Notes under the pieces: generated by a model
Seen by the model: the letters and a program-made list of their open reading frames with translations, nothing else
Databases searched by the model: none
Told to the model about the DNA's origin: nothing
Position numbers and translations under genes: made by a program
In this document: positions 12,260-24,800 of the stretch, piece by piece
How the letters are laid out: each line of letters begins with the position of its first letter
How positions within the stretch are numbered: the first letter of the stretch is position 1
From: Dermatemys mawii
Taxonomy: Eukaryota; Chordata; Testudines; Dermatemydidae
DNA length: 64,000 bases
Direction of reading: 5' to 3'
NCBI GenBank assembly: GCA_007922305.1
Contig: ML677334.1
Coordinates: 59,002,858-59,066,857 of the forward strand

Positions 12260-13679
12260 TAAGTATTGGAGCAAAAACCATTTTGTTTTTTTTTTCTTTT
12301 AGAAGGAAATGAAAATATTGCTCTGTTTCACATAGTTCAATTACGTATGTTGTAAAACTTAATAAACCAGTTATCAAAGGCAGTAGTTCCCCAATAATAA
12401 GAAATTGTGGGTAACATTATAGTGGCATATCAGCATTTAGATTAAAAATGCAATTTTATGGGGTTCAGAACTCATCCACAAAAATTCATTCTGTGCAGAA
12501 TTTGACACAGAGTCTGAACGTGGGATTTATTTTTATTTTAAATGTATTGTAACAAGCCAGTTTTTGCCTGACATTATAAACAAAGCATTTACAAAACTGA
12601 AGACCAATGGACTTTTTAAAAACAAACATCTCTATTTTTTAAAAAATGTCTCCTAAGTTGGTTTCTGACCCAGATATTCCAGCATTATGCTAGTGCACAC
12701 AATAGGTAGGTGAAATTGACTAGAGAATAACCTTACTAAAGTGAAACTGAGTCGTCTAATTTTATTTTTTGAGATGAGGTACAAAAACAAAACACATCAT
12801 GAAGAGGGGTAAAGTGAATTAGATGTATCAGACCAAAGGATCAGCTGGTGCAAGTCATTCTAGCTGTGATGTCAGTATAGCTATCCCAGTTTACAGCAGC
12901 TGTTTACAGACCTTAAATTCTTTCTGTTTTAAAAATCTAATACAGGTTTTTTAAACCTGAGACTGTCCTTTTAAATGGCTTTTAAAAAGTCAGTCCAGTG
13001 CTCTTTGACTTATGAGGAGGTTAAAATATAGAATTATATTGAGTTTTTTGTTTATGTAATTTTTTGTGCACTTGTAACTTTAAAGTGGCTTTAATTTATA
13101 ACTTAGAATACATCCTATATAAAATTTATGTGGATAATATATGGGTTTAATAGACAGAAAAGGCCCAAAGGAGCCATTATAATGTGTGGGGTTGTTGGTA
13201 TTTTAAAACAGCTTTTGATTACTTAAGCAGTCAAGGACATTCAGAGACCAAATAATTCCACACTTGCCAATTAGAAGCACTTTCAGTACAGTGAACACCT
13301 TTACCATCAATCTGATAGTTTCCATCAGGGGTCTGCAATGTGTCTGTACAGGGAAAAATTTTGAGGTCCATTATTTTTTGAAAAAATTAAATGACATAAC
13401 CTTCCTCTCTCTCCCACCCCCACCCCCACCCCGTCCGTAACTAAGTGCAATAATTTTGTCAAGTGTCCGCACAACATGGTGGTGCCGAACCCTGCTTTCC
13501 ATGTAATTGCAGTCTTGATTCTTGCTATCTTTAAAACAGTGAAAAGACCAGCCAGTTGTGCAGGCTGCTTTCATCTTAGACCCTGTGATCTTAAGGCTTT
13601 CCTTTGTTGCAAGCTGCTTCCTCCACTATTCTCTGAGCCCATGGAAACATCTTTTAAGTCATAATATCAGAAATAATAT

Positions 13680-13754
13680 TGCCCTATGCCTTTACTGAAT
13701 ACATACCATTAAAAGGGTATTGTCAGATTAAAAATAATGGGGTAGATTCAGAGG
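13680..13754 (+). repeat. Left arm of an intronic inverted-repeat pair
   Basis: This stretch (CCATTAAAAGGGTATTGTCA, then AATAATGGGGTAGATTC) is the reverse complement of 15691-15767 with scattered mismatches. About 1.94 kb separates the arms. Confidence 0.75.
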
Positions 13755-15690
13755 ATTAATCCCTCCTCTTTATTTCCACTGCATCTCTTACCCTTCACTG
13801 AAATTATTAGGGTGCCTGTTTTTGCATATCGTTTCTGTGCTGATTATATTCAGCTTCCTTTTGCATTTCCTAATTCTAATGCTGATATTTTTTCTATATT
13901 ACAATATTTTTCTATTATGTATTCTATTTCTATATTCAGGGCTGCTGGAACAATTTTTATAGTGGGATTGCAGATCCTGGAAGCCCTGTATTTGGGGTCT
14001 GTTATTGCTACTTCAAGCCAGGAGTGTGGCAGCAACCCCAGCACTTCTATTTCCAGCACCACTGCCTATATTACTAAGTGATTGGTAGACATTTTATGTC
14101 GAATGCTCCAGAATGTCCTTATATTTAACAAGGCTAAAAGCTTACTGGCTTTCAGTTGTGCAGTGCCTTTCCCCTGCCCTCCTCCCTTTCTTGAGACTGG
14201 CTTTGCTTTTCATTCAAGAGACTGGGAGTTCTTTTTGGTTGCTGATTATTGATTGATTATTTTTATAATATGATTGTTATTGCATAATTGACAATGCCGT
14301 CTGTTCAGAATTCCTGAAGTGTGCTACTAAAAATGTTGATTCACTCCAGGATTATTCCATACTTGGAGCTGTTACAGTGCAGACCTAAATGAACTTCCTA
14401 TTTCCCATCTCACCCTTTGCAAATTATTCAGAACCACTGCTTGCTTAATTTCTTGCTATCCTTCCTTCTTGCACATCACTCACTTGTTTATTCAGTTACA
14501 TTGTCTTCTCACTAAATTGAGGATGGAAATCAATCTTCTGTTGTTGGATTTATGATTCCAAAGACCATCATAAATCTCCTACCACCACAGCCTAGCATTT
14601 GTGTATTCTCCAGTACTCTGAAGTGTCACATGGCTGCTGGTATGATCACCCATGGCCCTTTCCAAAAGGTGCTGAGTATTCTCCAGCCCCATTGTCTTTG
14701 TTCAGAAATGGGGGATCAGGATCATGCTCTTTTTATATTTTTCTCAGTATCTCTCATTTCTAAATTCAGTTGTCATTTTTCAACCTTAACCAATGACTTT
14801 TATAATTTTTTTCCCAGTTGTCTGCAACTCTTAGCTGTGTGTTAGTTTTAGTTGTCTGAAACAATAGAATTATATGTAAATTAATATATAATATTTTAGG
14901 TAAGAAGGGGATTAAGAAAACATCCTAAAATGGAAGTATCCACACTGACTTTTTGCACTTCCATCACTTAAAATACACAGATTATAAACACCTCATTATT
15001 TTGTATTTAAGAATGTTAAAGGTTTTTTTATTACATAGGAATTTAATGAGTTGCGTATTCATAGACCTCAATATTAAAAAAATGAAAGTTTATCTTAAAA
15101 TAATGCTGCTTTATATGCTTCTGAAATAGAATAAAAAACGGGATCTTGCCACTGATATTTTCTTACTTTGTGTAGTAGACTGTTGATTGGAAAATAAATG
15201 AGGATGAAATGAGATTCTTTTCATTTTTTTTGCAATGAAGATTAAATGATTAGACGTTTTTAAACAGAAAAGAAACAGTTCATCATCTGGAGGCAAGAAT
15301 GAGTTTTGAAGTGCAGATTTTCCTGCTAAGTTAGGCAAAAGTGATATTAATAAAAATATTTTTTCTGAACTGTTTTTAAATTTCAAACTCAAACTGTTTT
15401 CATTGGATTTAAACAATTCGCCTGCAATACTTGCAGTACTACTATTGCAGCATTTTGCTGGCATATGAAAATCAGAAAGGTAAATGGAGTATAAATAAAA
15501 GAAACTAAATAGTCTACATTTTATGTGCAACTTGAATAAAATGCTAAATGGTTAAATAATAAAAAGTAAATTGCATTTTTAAAATTCCTGAAATTTTACT
15601 AAGCAAAGGTAATATAAGTAATACAGGTAAGGAAATTTGTTTTCCTAAGTATATAAAGCCAGATCCTCAGCTAGTATAAATTGTCATCAC

Positions 15691-15767
15691 TCTGTTGAAT
15701 CTACCCCATTATTTTTTATATGACAGTGCCCTTTTAATGGCTTGTATTCAGTAAAAGCATAGGACAA
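15691..15767 (-). repeat. Right arm of an intronic inverted-repeat pair
   Basis: Inverted partner of 13680-13754 (GAATCTACCCCATTATTTTT, CCCTTTTAATGGCTTGTATT). It is joined on its left to a GATCCTCAGCTAGTATAAAT segment resembling half of the palindromic MITE family seen at 9330. It ends 68 bp before the large ASXL3 exon. Confidence 0.75.
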
Positions 15768-15835
15768 AAATCAAATCATTGTTTAATTCTGTCTGTGATT
15801 ACATGGCATTTTAACTTAAGTGGTTTGTATTTTAG

Positions 15836-17795
15836 GTTGGGAATGTCAAGAGAAGAATCTATGAAGCTCACTTCAGTACAGAACAGTGACGAAGATGAAA
15901 GTAGTTTGCTGTGTGGATCTTCTGGTATACCTGGTCCTTCTAAACAAACAACTTTTGAGGACCATGAACAGAAAAGCATGAAAATTCCACCTGTTCCTGA
16001 AAGAGATTTCTGTCAGTCTCTTTGTAATATGGGACAGGTTCCAGTCAAGGGTCTAGTGGGGGAATCAGATTTAGAGGATATATTGGTACCTGACGAATCT
16101 GTAATTCAGGAAGAGATTGCTGAGGAGGTTGAGACAAGTATCTGTGAATGCCAAGAGGAGAACCATAAAAGTGAACATGACTTTTCTGAGGAGCCAGTAA
16201 GCCCAGCTGGTACTAATGAAGAAGTAGAAGCAGTGCCACTTGCAGACAACTCGGCATCCTGTGTTGTGATGAATGATGTAATTGATACTTTGTCTCACAT
16301 TGAAATTAAAGTGGAGTTGAAATCAGAATGTCCTCAGGAAGACATGTCAGTTGTGATTGATCAGCTGGAGGATTGCTTATCACCTGCACAATCTGCTTCA
16401 TCTACAAACTCTGTCAGTGATACAGCAGAGAGGGATTCTGAGTCTACAAAAGAGCTAAGTGCTCCAGAAACACAAAACTCTGCTCTAGAAGGCTCATTGT
16501 TCACTGATGGAGGCATTGCTGTTGATATGGAGCTACAGAGTGACCCTGATGAACAGTTATCTGAAAATGCTTGTATTTCTGAAACTTCCTTTTCCTCTGA
16601 AAGCCCAGAAGAACCTTGTATCGGTATTGCCTCTCCAGGAGGTGACACACAGTCCACTTCAGAGGAACCCTGTACTCCAACATCTCATGAAACGGCTTGT
16701 TCATCTGAAGCAGCCAGCAGTGAAAATATTGAACCTGATAGCCAGCAAAAGACCATTGAAGAAAGCCTGCACACACCTTTAATGTCGGAAATATCTCCAG
16801 TGTCCACTTCACCTGTAACCTCAGAAACATCTCTGACATCAAGCTTACCTTTGACATCAGAGGCATCACCAGCTTCTAATTTACCCTTAACATCAGAAAC
16901 CTCTCCAATGTCTGATTTACCATTAACATCAGAAACCTCTTCTGTGTCTTCTGTACTTCTAGCTTCTGAAACATCTGTGGCAACCAGTTTACCTTTTCTG
17001 TCAGAAACATCTCCAATTTCTAATTCCCCACAGAATGAGACACTTACTCTACAACAAAGGAAATCACCATGTTTATCTGAAGAATCCCTCTCCCCTTTAA
17101 AAGAAGAAATTTCAACCATTCCTAAAGCATCTCAAGAGGAAAATCTTATTGTGCAAGAGAAACTGATTCAGAGTACAACTGAAACTATAAAAATGGGTTC
17201 TCTAGCTAATATACCTGAAAGTTCAGTATTGGAAGAGCCCCAGAGCAAAAATCTTACTCATCAGTTATGCAGATCACATACTGAAATTGAGAGATCTTAC
17301 ATTGCTTCCATTTCAGAACTGTCTTCTCCAGAAGTGATCAAAATTAAAAATCATCATGTTCAGCAAAGAGCGGAAAAGAAAGGTGTGCTCTTGCCGTTAG
17401 AGATATCTGTCATTTCAGAAGGGACAGTGGGCAAAAGCAGTGAACTCCTTCCAGTTAAACCACATGATAAAGTATATACCTCATCTGTAGAAAAGACCTC
17501 ATTCTCAGAAGTGTGCAGAAGTAAGTCACACAAACAGCAAAGCAGTGCACAGATCCGGCTGGAGAATTCCCATTCTTCAAAGTTATTAGAACCCACAAAA
17601 TCACCTGAAGTAAGAATTGAAAATAGAGATGCAGAGATCCCGAAGAGGAAGACTGCAGAGCAGCACAGTTTTGGAATCTGTAAAGAGAAGAGAGCTAGAA
17701 TAGAAGATGATCAGTCTAATCGTAATGCTCCATTGACAAGTCCATCTGAGAAAGAGCAGCCACCCAGAGAAGAGCCCCGAGTCCCTCCCCTCAAG
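15836..17795 (+). CDS. ASXL3: ASXL3 large exon 11 (disordered Ser/Thr/Glu-rich region, NLS)
   Basis: This 1,960-bp exon supplies the last base of a Lys codon and 653 further residues (69-721 of the visible protein). It opens with the conserved GMSREES. The middle is low in hydrophobics and rich in Ser, Thr, Glu and Pro, as expected for an intrinsically disordered region. Residues 385-468 form seven tandem 12-residue units of the type SETSPxSxLPLT. Near the end, residues 671-689 read [19 protein letters not shown], a bipartite NLS-like motif conserved in position in the ASXL family. The exon ends with PRVPPLK and a GTAAAG donor in phase 0. In human ASXL3 this exon holds one of the clusters of truncating variants of Bainbridge-Ropers syndrome (established knowledge). 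The ATG at 15795 lies inside the intron and is not a start codon. Confidence 0.95.
16785..17036 (+). repeat. ASXL3: In-frame coding tandem repeat, 7 x 36 bp
   Basis: Seven consecutive 36-bp units run without a break in the reading frame. Each begins with TCN-GAR and encodes SE(T/A/I)S followed by eight more residues, often ending LPLT. The units differ from one another mostly at positions 5-8. A 144-residue open frame on the minus strand (16685-17119) is a by-product of this repeat. Confidence 0.93.
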
Positions 17796-20764
17796 GTAAA
17801 GTGGTAGTAAGAGCCTACGGAGTCAGAAGGCTAACGATGCATTATCTGCTGATTGTGTCTGGATTTGTTTCTGTTTCTCTTAAATGTTTGGTATAGGGAG
17901 AGAAAGATGAGCAATTTCCAGTACCTCTCTTTCTGTGTTGTACAGTTTGAGTTGCCCCTTTTTTTGTTGCAAAGGTACTTTCATATAAGGGAAAACAATC
18001 AAATTTTTATGACTTAAAAATAAATCCATGGACTTTTCCATTGTTTCTTAGTATATTTGCTAATTCCCCAGTCTACAATATTCAAGATTAAGCAAGGGCT
18101 TGCTCTCTTACAGTCTGTTTTTCTTTCTAGTTGGCTTCCCCAGGGAAGTTGAAATAGTGAATTTGTTACATCAGAGTCATTTTTGTTACAACTGGTCAAT
18201 TCATCAGCCCTGCAAAGGAACCCAGATTGAAGGCAGAGAGGCTCTATATGGAGTAATGACCTCTGCTTGCAGATCTCTTTGCAAGACTGGGACACATGAT
18301 GGCTTAACTGTATTTCCTGTACAGTTAGGAGGCAGAACCTTAGCTGTAAGGGAGAAAATCTTTATGAGAATGTGAATATCTTTACTAGCAGCAAAATATT
18401 GGCTAGATAAATTGCTTTGTATACATTTGTCTTTTTTTAAAGTTAGCTCCGTTTGGAAAGTTCTTCTCTTTAACATGTGAGGACAATAGATTTATTTAGT
18501 CTGTTTCGTTATGTCTTTTCCATCTTAGTTTTGTACATGATGACATTGGCTAAGACTTAGGCCCAGTCTACTTAACATACTGACTGTGCAGTGCGAGTTC
18601 CCAATTATTCAGAGCTGTCCTTTTTTTCCATTTATTTGTAACTGCTGTAGCCATTGAACATTGCTACTCTGACCAAGAGGGCAAATACAGTAAATGTTTC
18701 AATCACTAGAACCACAGCATGGATCCGCTAACAGTAACTGATGAGCAAGAACACAGCTGGAAGTTAGCCCACTCCAACTTTAGTGGTACTCTTGTCTTCT
18801 TTTTTTTTTTAAAGACTCCAGCCTCCATATATGGAATTTTAATCACTATTTAATTACAAAGAAAAGTAGATTACTAAGGAGGAAAAATGTATCATAATTT
18901 GTAATTTTAAAAATTAACAGTCAAATAATAGTTACCATTTTAGCAATCTTGATGTTACAAAGTAGGATTGAAAACAATCTGCTTTTGAGCTGGAAAGCAA
19001 AACATTTCAAAGCAGTGTTTTAAAGTAGTAGTGTACTCTAAGAAATGTGTTAATGTGTTATTAACTAACTGATTTTTTTAAAAAATTAGAGGAGGAACAA
19101 AATTATTCAAGAGATTAATTCTAGATGATGGATCCTTTGCTAGTTCAAACCCAGATGAAATCAGTAGTGTTGATTTTTGGTCATTATCTGCTGGGTATTC
19201 ATTGGTATATGTGAAATTAGTTTGATCTCATTCCTTTTCCCAGCTGAGAAGTTTCCACGTTACAAAACCACCACCATAGCTAGCACTAATTGGCAGGTTT
19301 GGCAGACAGGCCAAGAATTGAATTGGCATGTAGAATGAATTGTTCTTTCCCTCAAAGTCAGGTTTGAGGTCCGTTGGCAGAGTTGTGTGGGGAAATTTAT
19401 GCTGACACTGTCTGTGCTGTACTGTAGAGATATATAAAATGTATATTACTACAGTACTGGAACTTTGAGTTCTACTGCTTTCTAATAGAAAACCAGATTC
19501 TTTCAATCCAACACTGCATCATCAAATTGGTCCCCGGCCGGGAAAATGGCAGCTCCTACCAACAGAGACAACCCCAGAGACACTGAAGGAAGATACTGAA
19601 ACAGCAGCAGATGTTTCTAAAATTTATTTTGGAAAATTGTATGTTAATCATGTATTTATTTAATCAGTATTTAGCTCTGTAAGGTGGTACCACTGATAGC
19701 ACCGATCTTTCCTTAATAAGAATGACCTTGCCAATGTCCCAGATCATAAAGGCTCTTTTGTAGCTTTGCTTCCCTTAACTCCCGTTTATCACATGACTAC
19801 TTATATAAATGTTACATAGCTCATCTCTCTGCTACTCTCCAAAAGAAAGTCACCTCACTGATCATCGAGGCCCCGTAACCCAGACAGCTGAAAAATGTGC
19901 CCATTTAAAGAAGTTAAAATACTATTCTGCCTGGCTTGCTGTGTTTAATAGAAGTGCATTCCACTGATTGTAATTGGAGCATGTTTTGGATGTGACTTCA
20001 TGACACTTACACTCCAGTCCTGCAAATATGCATGCATGTGTTTATCTTCACATATAATATGAGTCATCCCATAGATTTCTGTGAGATCATTCATGTACAT
20101 ACATTAAACAATATAAGACCCCAATCCTGGAAATATTTAGTTCTTAATACCCAGTAGTGAGCAGGTGATGTACCAGAAAGATACTACAGTAGGTGTCCTA
20201 AAATTAGGGTGCTAGAGAGGGAAAAAGACATTTTTTGTGTTTCACATTTTTGTGATTTTTGTGATTCAATTTTACGTGATTTACATAACTGTCTGGGATT
20301 GATCCTTGGTAAGGTGTGAATTACAGACTCAAAGGAATTTCAGACTCCTCCTAGCTGAAGGAAAGTTTTTTTGGTTGCATTTGATATTACAATAAATGTC
20401 TGTATAACGAGGGAAAGGTTAAGTAGTTACCAAGGCCTGAATGCCTTGGAATGAGAGGCAAAACTCTATGATTATTATTTTTTCAAAAATTTGCAGTAGA
20501 TGTTAACTAGGAAGCCCTTTTCTAGTCCGATTGCATTGGACAGGTTGATCTCCAACTAAATACAATGGAGATTAGGGAGGTGTAATGGATTATATCAGAT
20601 AACCATTATATTTTATCGCATTCAGTCAACTTTCCTCCTCAACAAAAGGGTAGGTCTGTGGAGGCAAATTCAAGTATTCATTACTTCTGTTAGAGAATGA
20701 CAAACTAGTAAATGAACATATTGTTAACTTTTAGCATTTTTCTATGTAATTACACTGCGTGGTA

Positions 20765-20814
20765 ATTCTAATCATGGAGTTTAAGGCTGGAAGGGACCAC
20801 CTGATCATCTAGTT
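20765..20814 (-). mobile_element. CR1 3'-end fragment, left part, split by hAT
   Basis: Text such as ATCATGGAGTTTAAGGCTGG followed by AAGGGACCACCTGATCATCT is the classic reverse complement of a CR1 3' end. It resumes after the hAT element at 21776-21830. Confidence 0.65.
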
Positions 20815-21775
20815 CAGGGGTGGGCAAACTACGGCCCACGGGCCAGATCCGGCCCACGAGACCGTCGTGTCTTGCCCCCGGCCGGGGAGGCGGCCCCACC
20901 CCCCAGAGCTGCGCCACACCGGCACTGCTGCAGGGCCGGGGCTGCGCGTGCTCCCCCACCCCCAGAGCAGCGCCCTGCGGGCAGCTGCTGGGGTGGGGGG
21001 CAGGGACTGCGTGCTCCCCCCCTTCCTCCAGAGCCCAGGGGCTGCTGGGGCAGGGGGCTGGGGCTGCATGTTCCCCCCCGCAAGCTGCACCGCGCGGGCC
21101 ACACTCTAGGGGCCGGGGCTGCAAGCTCCCCCCCTCCCCCCGAGCCGGGCAGCGCTCGGGGCCAGTGCTTCAAGCTCTCCCCGCCCCGGTCCCTAGAGCT
21201 GCACGGCGGGCAGCCGCTGTGGCAGAGGGCTGGGTCTTCATGCTCCCCTGCCTTCCTCCAGAGTCGCGTGGCGCGGGGCAGTGCTCTGGGGGCTCGGGCT
21301 GCATGCTCCCCCCCATCCCCCAGAGCCAAGCTGCACGGGCAAGGCTCTGGGGGCCGGGGCTGCACACTCCCCTCCCCCACCACCAGAGCCATGTCGAGCA
21401 GCCATGGTAAGTGGGGGGACAGGAGGTGGGGTTCTGGGGTGGTGGTTGGGGGGGGCTTTGTGGGAGTAGTCAGGGAGCAGGGTGGATTGGATGGGGTGGG
21501 GTTCTGGGGTGATGGTTAGGGGGCAGGAGGGTGGATAGGGGTTGGAGCAGTCAGGGGACAGGGAGCAGGGGAACTGGGTAAGGGGTGGGATTCTGGGGGG
21601 TGGTTAAGGGTCTCTGGAAGGAGGAGTCAGGGGACAAAGTGGTGGGGGTTGGATGGGTCGGGATTCTGAGGGGGCAGTCGGGGCAGGAAGTGGGAGGGGG
21701 CCTTCCCTATCCGGCCCTCCATATAATTTTGTAAATCCGATGTGGCCCTCAGACCAAAAAGTTTGCCCACCTCTG
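20815..21775. mobile_element. Non-autonomous hAT element with GC-rich minisatellite core, 961 bp
   Basis: The left end CAGGGGTGGGCAAACTACGG pairs with the right end AGTTTGCCCACCTCTG. Both sides carry the same 8 bp, ATCTAGTT (20807-20814 and 21776-21783), a perfect hAT-type target-site duplication. From about 20930 to 21400 the core is a run of some eight units of about 60 bp built on GGGGCTGC(A)TGCTCCCCC and CCAGAGC words; 21400-21690 is a G-rich run of GGTGGGG words. Six-frame open frames of 60-215 codons here are artefacts of this composition. Confidence 0.92.
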
Positions 21776-21886
21776 ATCTAGTTTGACCTCTAATTTGCTG
21801 TCATGCTGTGAACCTTTTAGGAGACAGCAGAGAAATTTAATATGTATGATAGCCCATTAAAATTGTTTTCTTTTTTCTTCTTTTAG

Positions 21887-24800
21887 ATTCAACTTTCAAA
21901 AATTGGGCCACCTTTTATTATCAAGAGTCAACCTGTTTCAAAACCAGAACCTAGGGTTTCCCCAAGTACATCAGTCAGCAGTGGGAGGAACACCGGGGCT
22001 AGAACTCTTGCAGATATCAAGGCAAGAGCTCAGCAAGCTCGAGCCCAGAGAGAGGCTGCAGCCGCAGCTGCTGTGGCGGCAGCTGCAAGCATAGTCTCTG
22101 GAGCAATGGGGAGTCCCTGCGAAGGTGGGAAGACAAGAACGCTGGCACACATCAAGGAGCAAACAAAGGCCAAACTATTTGCTAAGCATCAAGCCAGAGC
22201 CCACTTACTCCAGACCAGTAAAGAAGCAAAGTCACAGCCCAGTTCAAAGGAGGGTCCTTCATCCTTAGAGACCTCAATGCCTTCTGACACGAAGATTGAA
22301 GTTTCTACTGGTGTCATTATAGTTAATCCTAACTGCAGGTCTCCTAGTAACAAGTCTGCTCATCTCCGTGAGACTAACACTTTACTGCAGCAGTCACTTA
22401 ACACAGCTGCATTGCCAGAAACTGCTACGGACATATCTGGGCACAGTTCTGATGAAAACATACCTATGCCACATTTGTGTGAGAAAATTATCTCATCTAC
22501 CTCCACTGAAAATAACAATGTGCCAGTTCTTTATAGTAAACATTCAGTCCCTGTGTCTGTCTGCAGCACTGCTATATCGGGAACAATTCAGGAACTTCCC
22601 TTTGCAAGTTCTGTTGATAAATCCTCTGTTTTAATGTCTGTTGACAGTACAAACGCAACAGCTTCGGCTTGTAATGTAAACATGCTGAAATCCACCCAAG
22701 GGGTTGATACTCCATGCATTACCATTGTACCAAAATGTATTGATAACACGATTGTTCCAGCCTCAATAGACAGTGCAGTCTTATCAAATTCAGTTGATGA
22801 GAAAAGGTTGCCAGTATCAAGTAGCTGTGCAAATAATGCAGTCTCCAGTCAATATACCACTGTGCCAACTTCGTCCATCGCAAGTAATTTGCCAAATCAT
22901 CTCCCAGGTAATTCTGTACTGATTCCCCCAGTGGGGACTACTACTAGATTTTCTTCTGATAACATAGCCATAACTGGATGCAGTGAGCAAAGCACTGTAT
23001 CCATTAACACTACTGTTAGAGCAGCTTTAAGCTGCAGTGATGCGATTGCAGTAGTAGATTCTGTTGCAAGGCCACCCATTTCGATGTTTACTGGTAATAT
23101 GGCGACAATAAGTTCTTACGACAACACTGCTAAATTAAGTGCTGACGACTTGGAAAAAAGTTCTGGACCACGAAACCGAATAGATCTATCCAGTAAATCT
23201 CAGCCAGTGAGCTTTACACAAACAGCCATGAACAGGTCTATACCTTGTAAAGTCATTGTTGACCACACTACAACATTAAATTCCAGTTTGTCACTGTCTG
23301 CTTCCATTGAAAATGCAGAAAACAGTATAGATCTGCAGAGCAGACTTGTGAGGGCAGAAACTGCCTTACAAAATATAGCTTGTCCTCAGGTGTCTGTAAT
23401 AAGCAGGCCTGAAATAGTCAGTAATGAAAACCTTGAGCACAGTTCCAGCTTCATAACTGTTACAGCAAAGCAAGAGGGCAAAACCTTGCCAGCAGCTTGT
23501 ACAAGTCTTCAAGAAGTGCCTCTTACTCCTCAAGATAAATTAATTGAGGTTGTTGCCCCCAGCCAAGGTTTTGTGGAGCAGTTACGAGGTCCTTCATCCT
23601 TTAAAAGTGAAACAGATGCTGCCTGTGTCAATCAGTATAACACTAATAACAGAATTTGCTGGCATGATGAAGACGCAATGCACACAGACCAGCCAGTGGT
23701 CAACCATCTTAATCCAAATAAGCATAAAGAATATACAGAGCAAAACTGTTTAAAAAATGTCAAAACTGAACCTTCAAGTTACACGCAAATGTCAGAGTTA
23801 CAGTCAAGGAGTCTTATGACAAGCATCGCTGTTCCTGTTAAATCAGAAATTACCGAATCTGACAAGTGCTTTAGGATGGACACTGAAGATTTTACAGGAT
23901 CTGAAATGCCTAGCCAGACTGCAGAAATAGCCACAAGTGCACAGCCGATACAGACCTCCAAGACATCTGTTACGGATTCCATGGAGGACTCTCTGTCATT
24001 GACAACAGAAACCCTAAAAAGAGTTACAAGTGCTGGAAGCTCTAGCTGTCGTTTGTCATCAGTTGAGGCCAACAATCCTCTAGTGACACAGTTATTGCAA
24101 GGCAACCTGCCTTTGGAAAAAGTGCTGCCACAGCCAAGATCAGGAGCCAAACTAGAAATTAACAGGCTTCCCTTGCCTTTGCAAACTACCTCAGTGTGTA
24201 AAACATCAGCATCTGAGAGAGGTATGGTTGAAAATCCTTCCAGCTCACCCAATCCAGATGGTAAAGGATTTACAGCAGGTAGCATAGCCCCACTGCAAAT
24301 TAGAAAGCGTGAAAACCATCCAAAAAAGCGAATAGCCAGGACTGTGGGGGAACACACTCAAATGAAATGTGAGCTTGGGAAGCTCTCAATGGACACAGAT
24401 GTTAAAGTGGCTCCTTGTGTAATCAGTTCCAACACGAATCAACTAGGGCATGGTCAGTCATTTAAACAAGAGTGGCTCAGCAAACATGCAGTTCAGAACA
24501 GAATTGCTCACAGTCCAGAGATCAAGCAGCAGAAGAGGACGCTGCCTTCATGCAGTTTCCAACAGAACTTATTTCACATTGACAAAAATGGCAGTTTTCA
24601 AGCAGAAGCTAGTACCTCACACAGACAGCATTTTTACCAAATGTCCATGGCTGCAAGAGGCCCCATTCCTACGGCAGCTTTGTTGCAAACTACTTCAAAA
24701 ATGCCATCTGGCTGCAATGCGTTTGCTTTTAGTAGGCATCTGGAACAGAAGGGTTTGGGAGAGGTCAATATTTCTGCAGCAGCTCACCAGCTGAGGCTAG

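Larger units (their letters stand above)
17796..21886 (+). other. ASXL3: ASXL3 last intron, 4,091 bp
   Basis: Phase-0 intron joining the two largest exons. The donor is GTAAAG; the acceptor has a strong polypyrimidine tract (21866-21884) before AG at 21885-21886. From 17796 to about 20760 there is no clear transposon; the stretch 19489-19638 has exon-like features and is described as a finding. From 20765 to about 21830 the intron holds a CR1 3'-end fragment split by a GC-rich hAT element. Confidence 0.9.

Noticed and set aside
15111..15530. 139-codon minus-strand open frame in the ASXL3 intron
   Set aside because: Biased to residues from AT-rich codons, no family resemblance, no supporting signals.
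16685..17119. 144-codon minus-strand open frame with a regular repeat
   Set aside because: It is the antisense reading of the in-frame 36-bp tandem repeat of the ASXL3 exon; codon pattern and splicing support the plus strand.
20820..21519. Overlapping long open frames of up to 215 codons on both strands
   Set aside because: They lie wholly inside the GC-rich minisatellite core of a hAT element with perfect target-site duplication; the open frames follow from composition and the protein text is repetitive without domains.
22073..22075. ATG at the start of the 1,151-codon open frame as a translation start
   Set aside because: The frame is open upstream to a strong splice acceptor at 21886 and the upstream codons match the ASXL family, so this ATG is an internal methionine.
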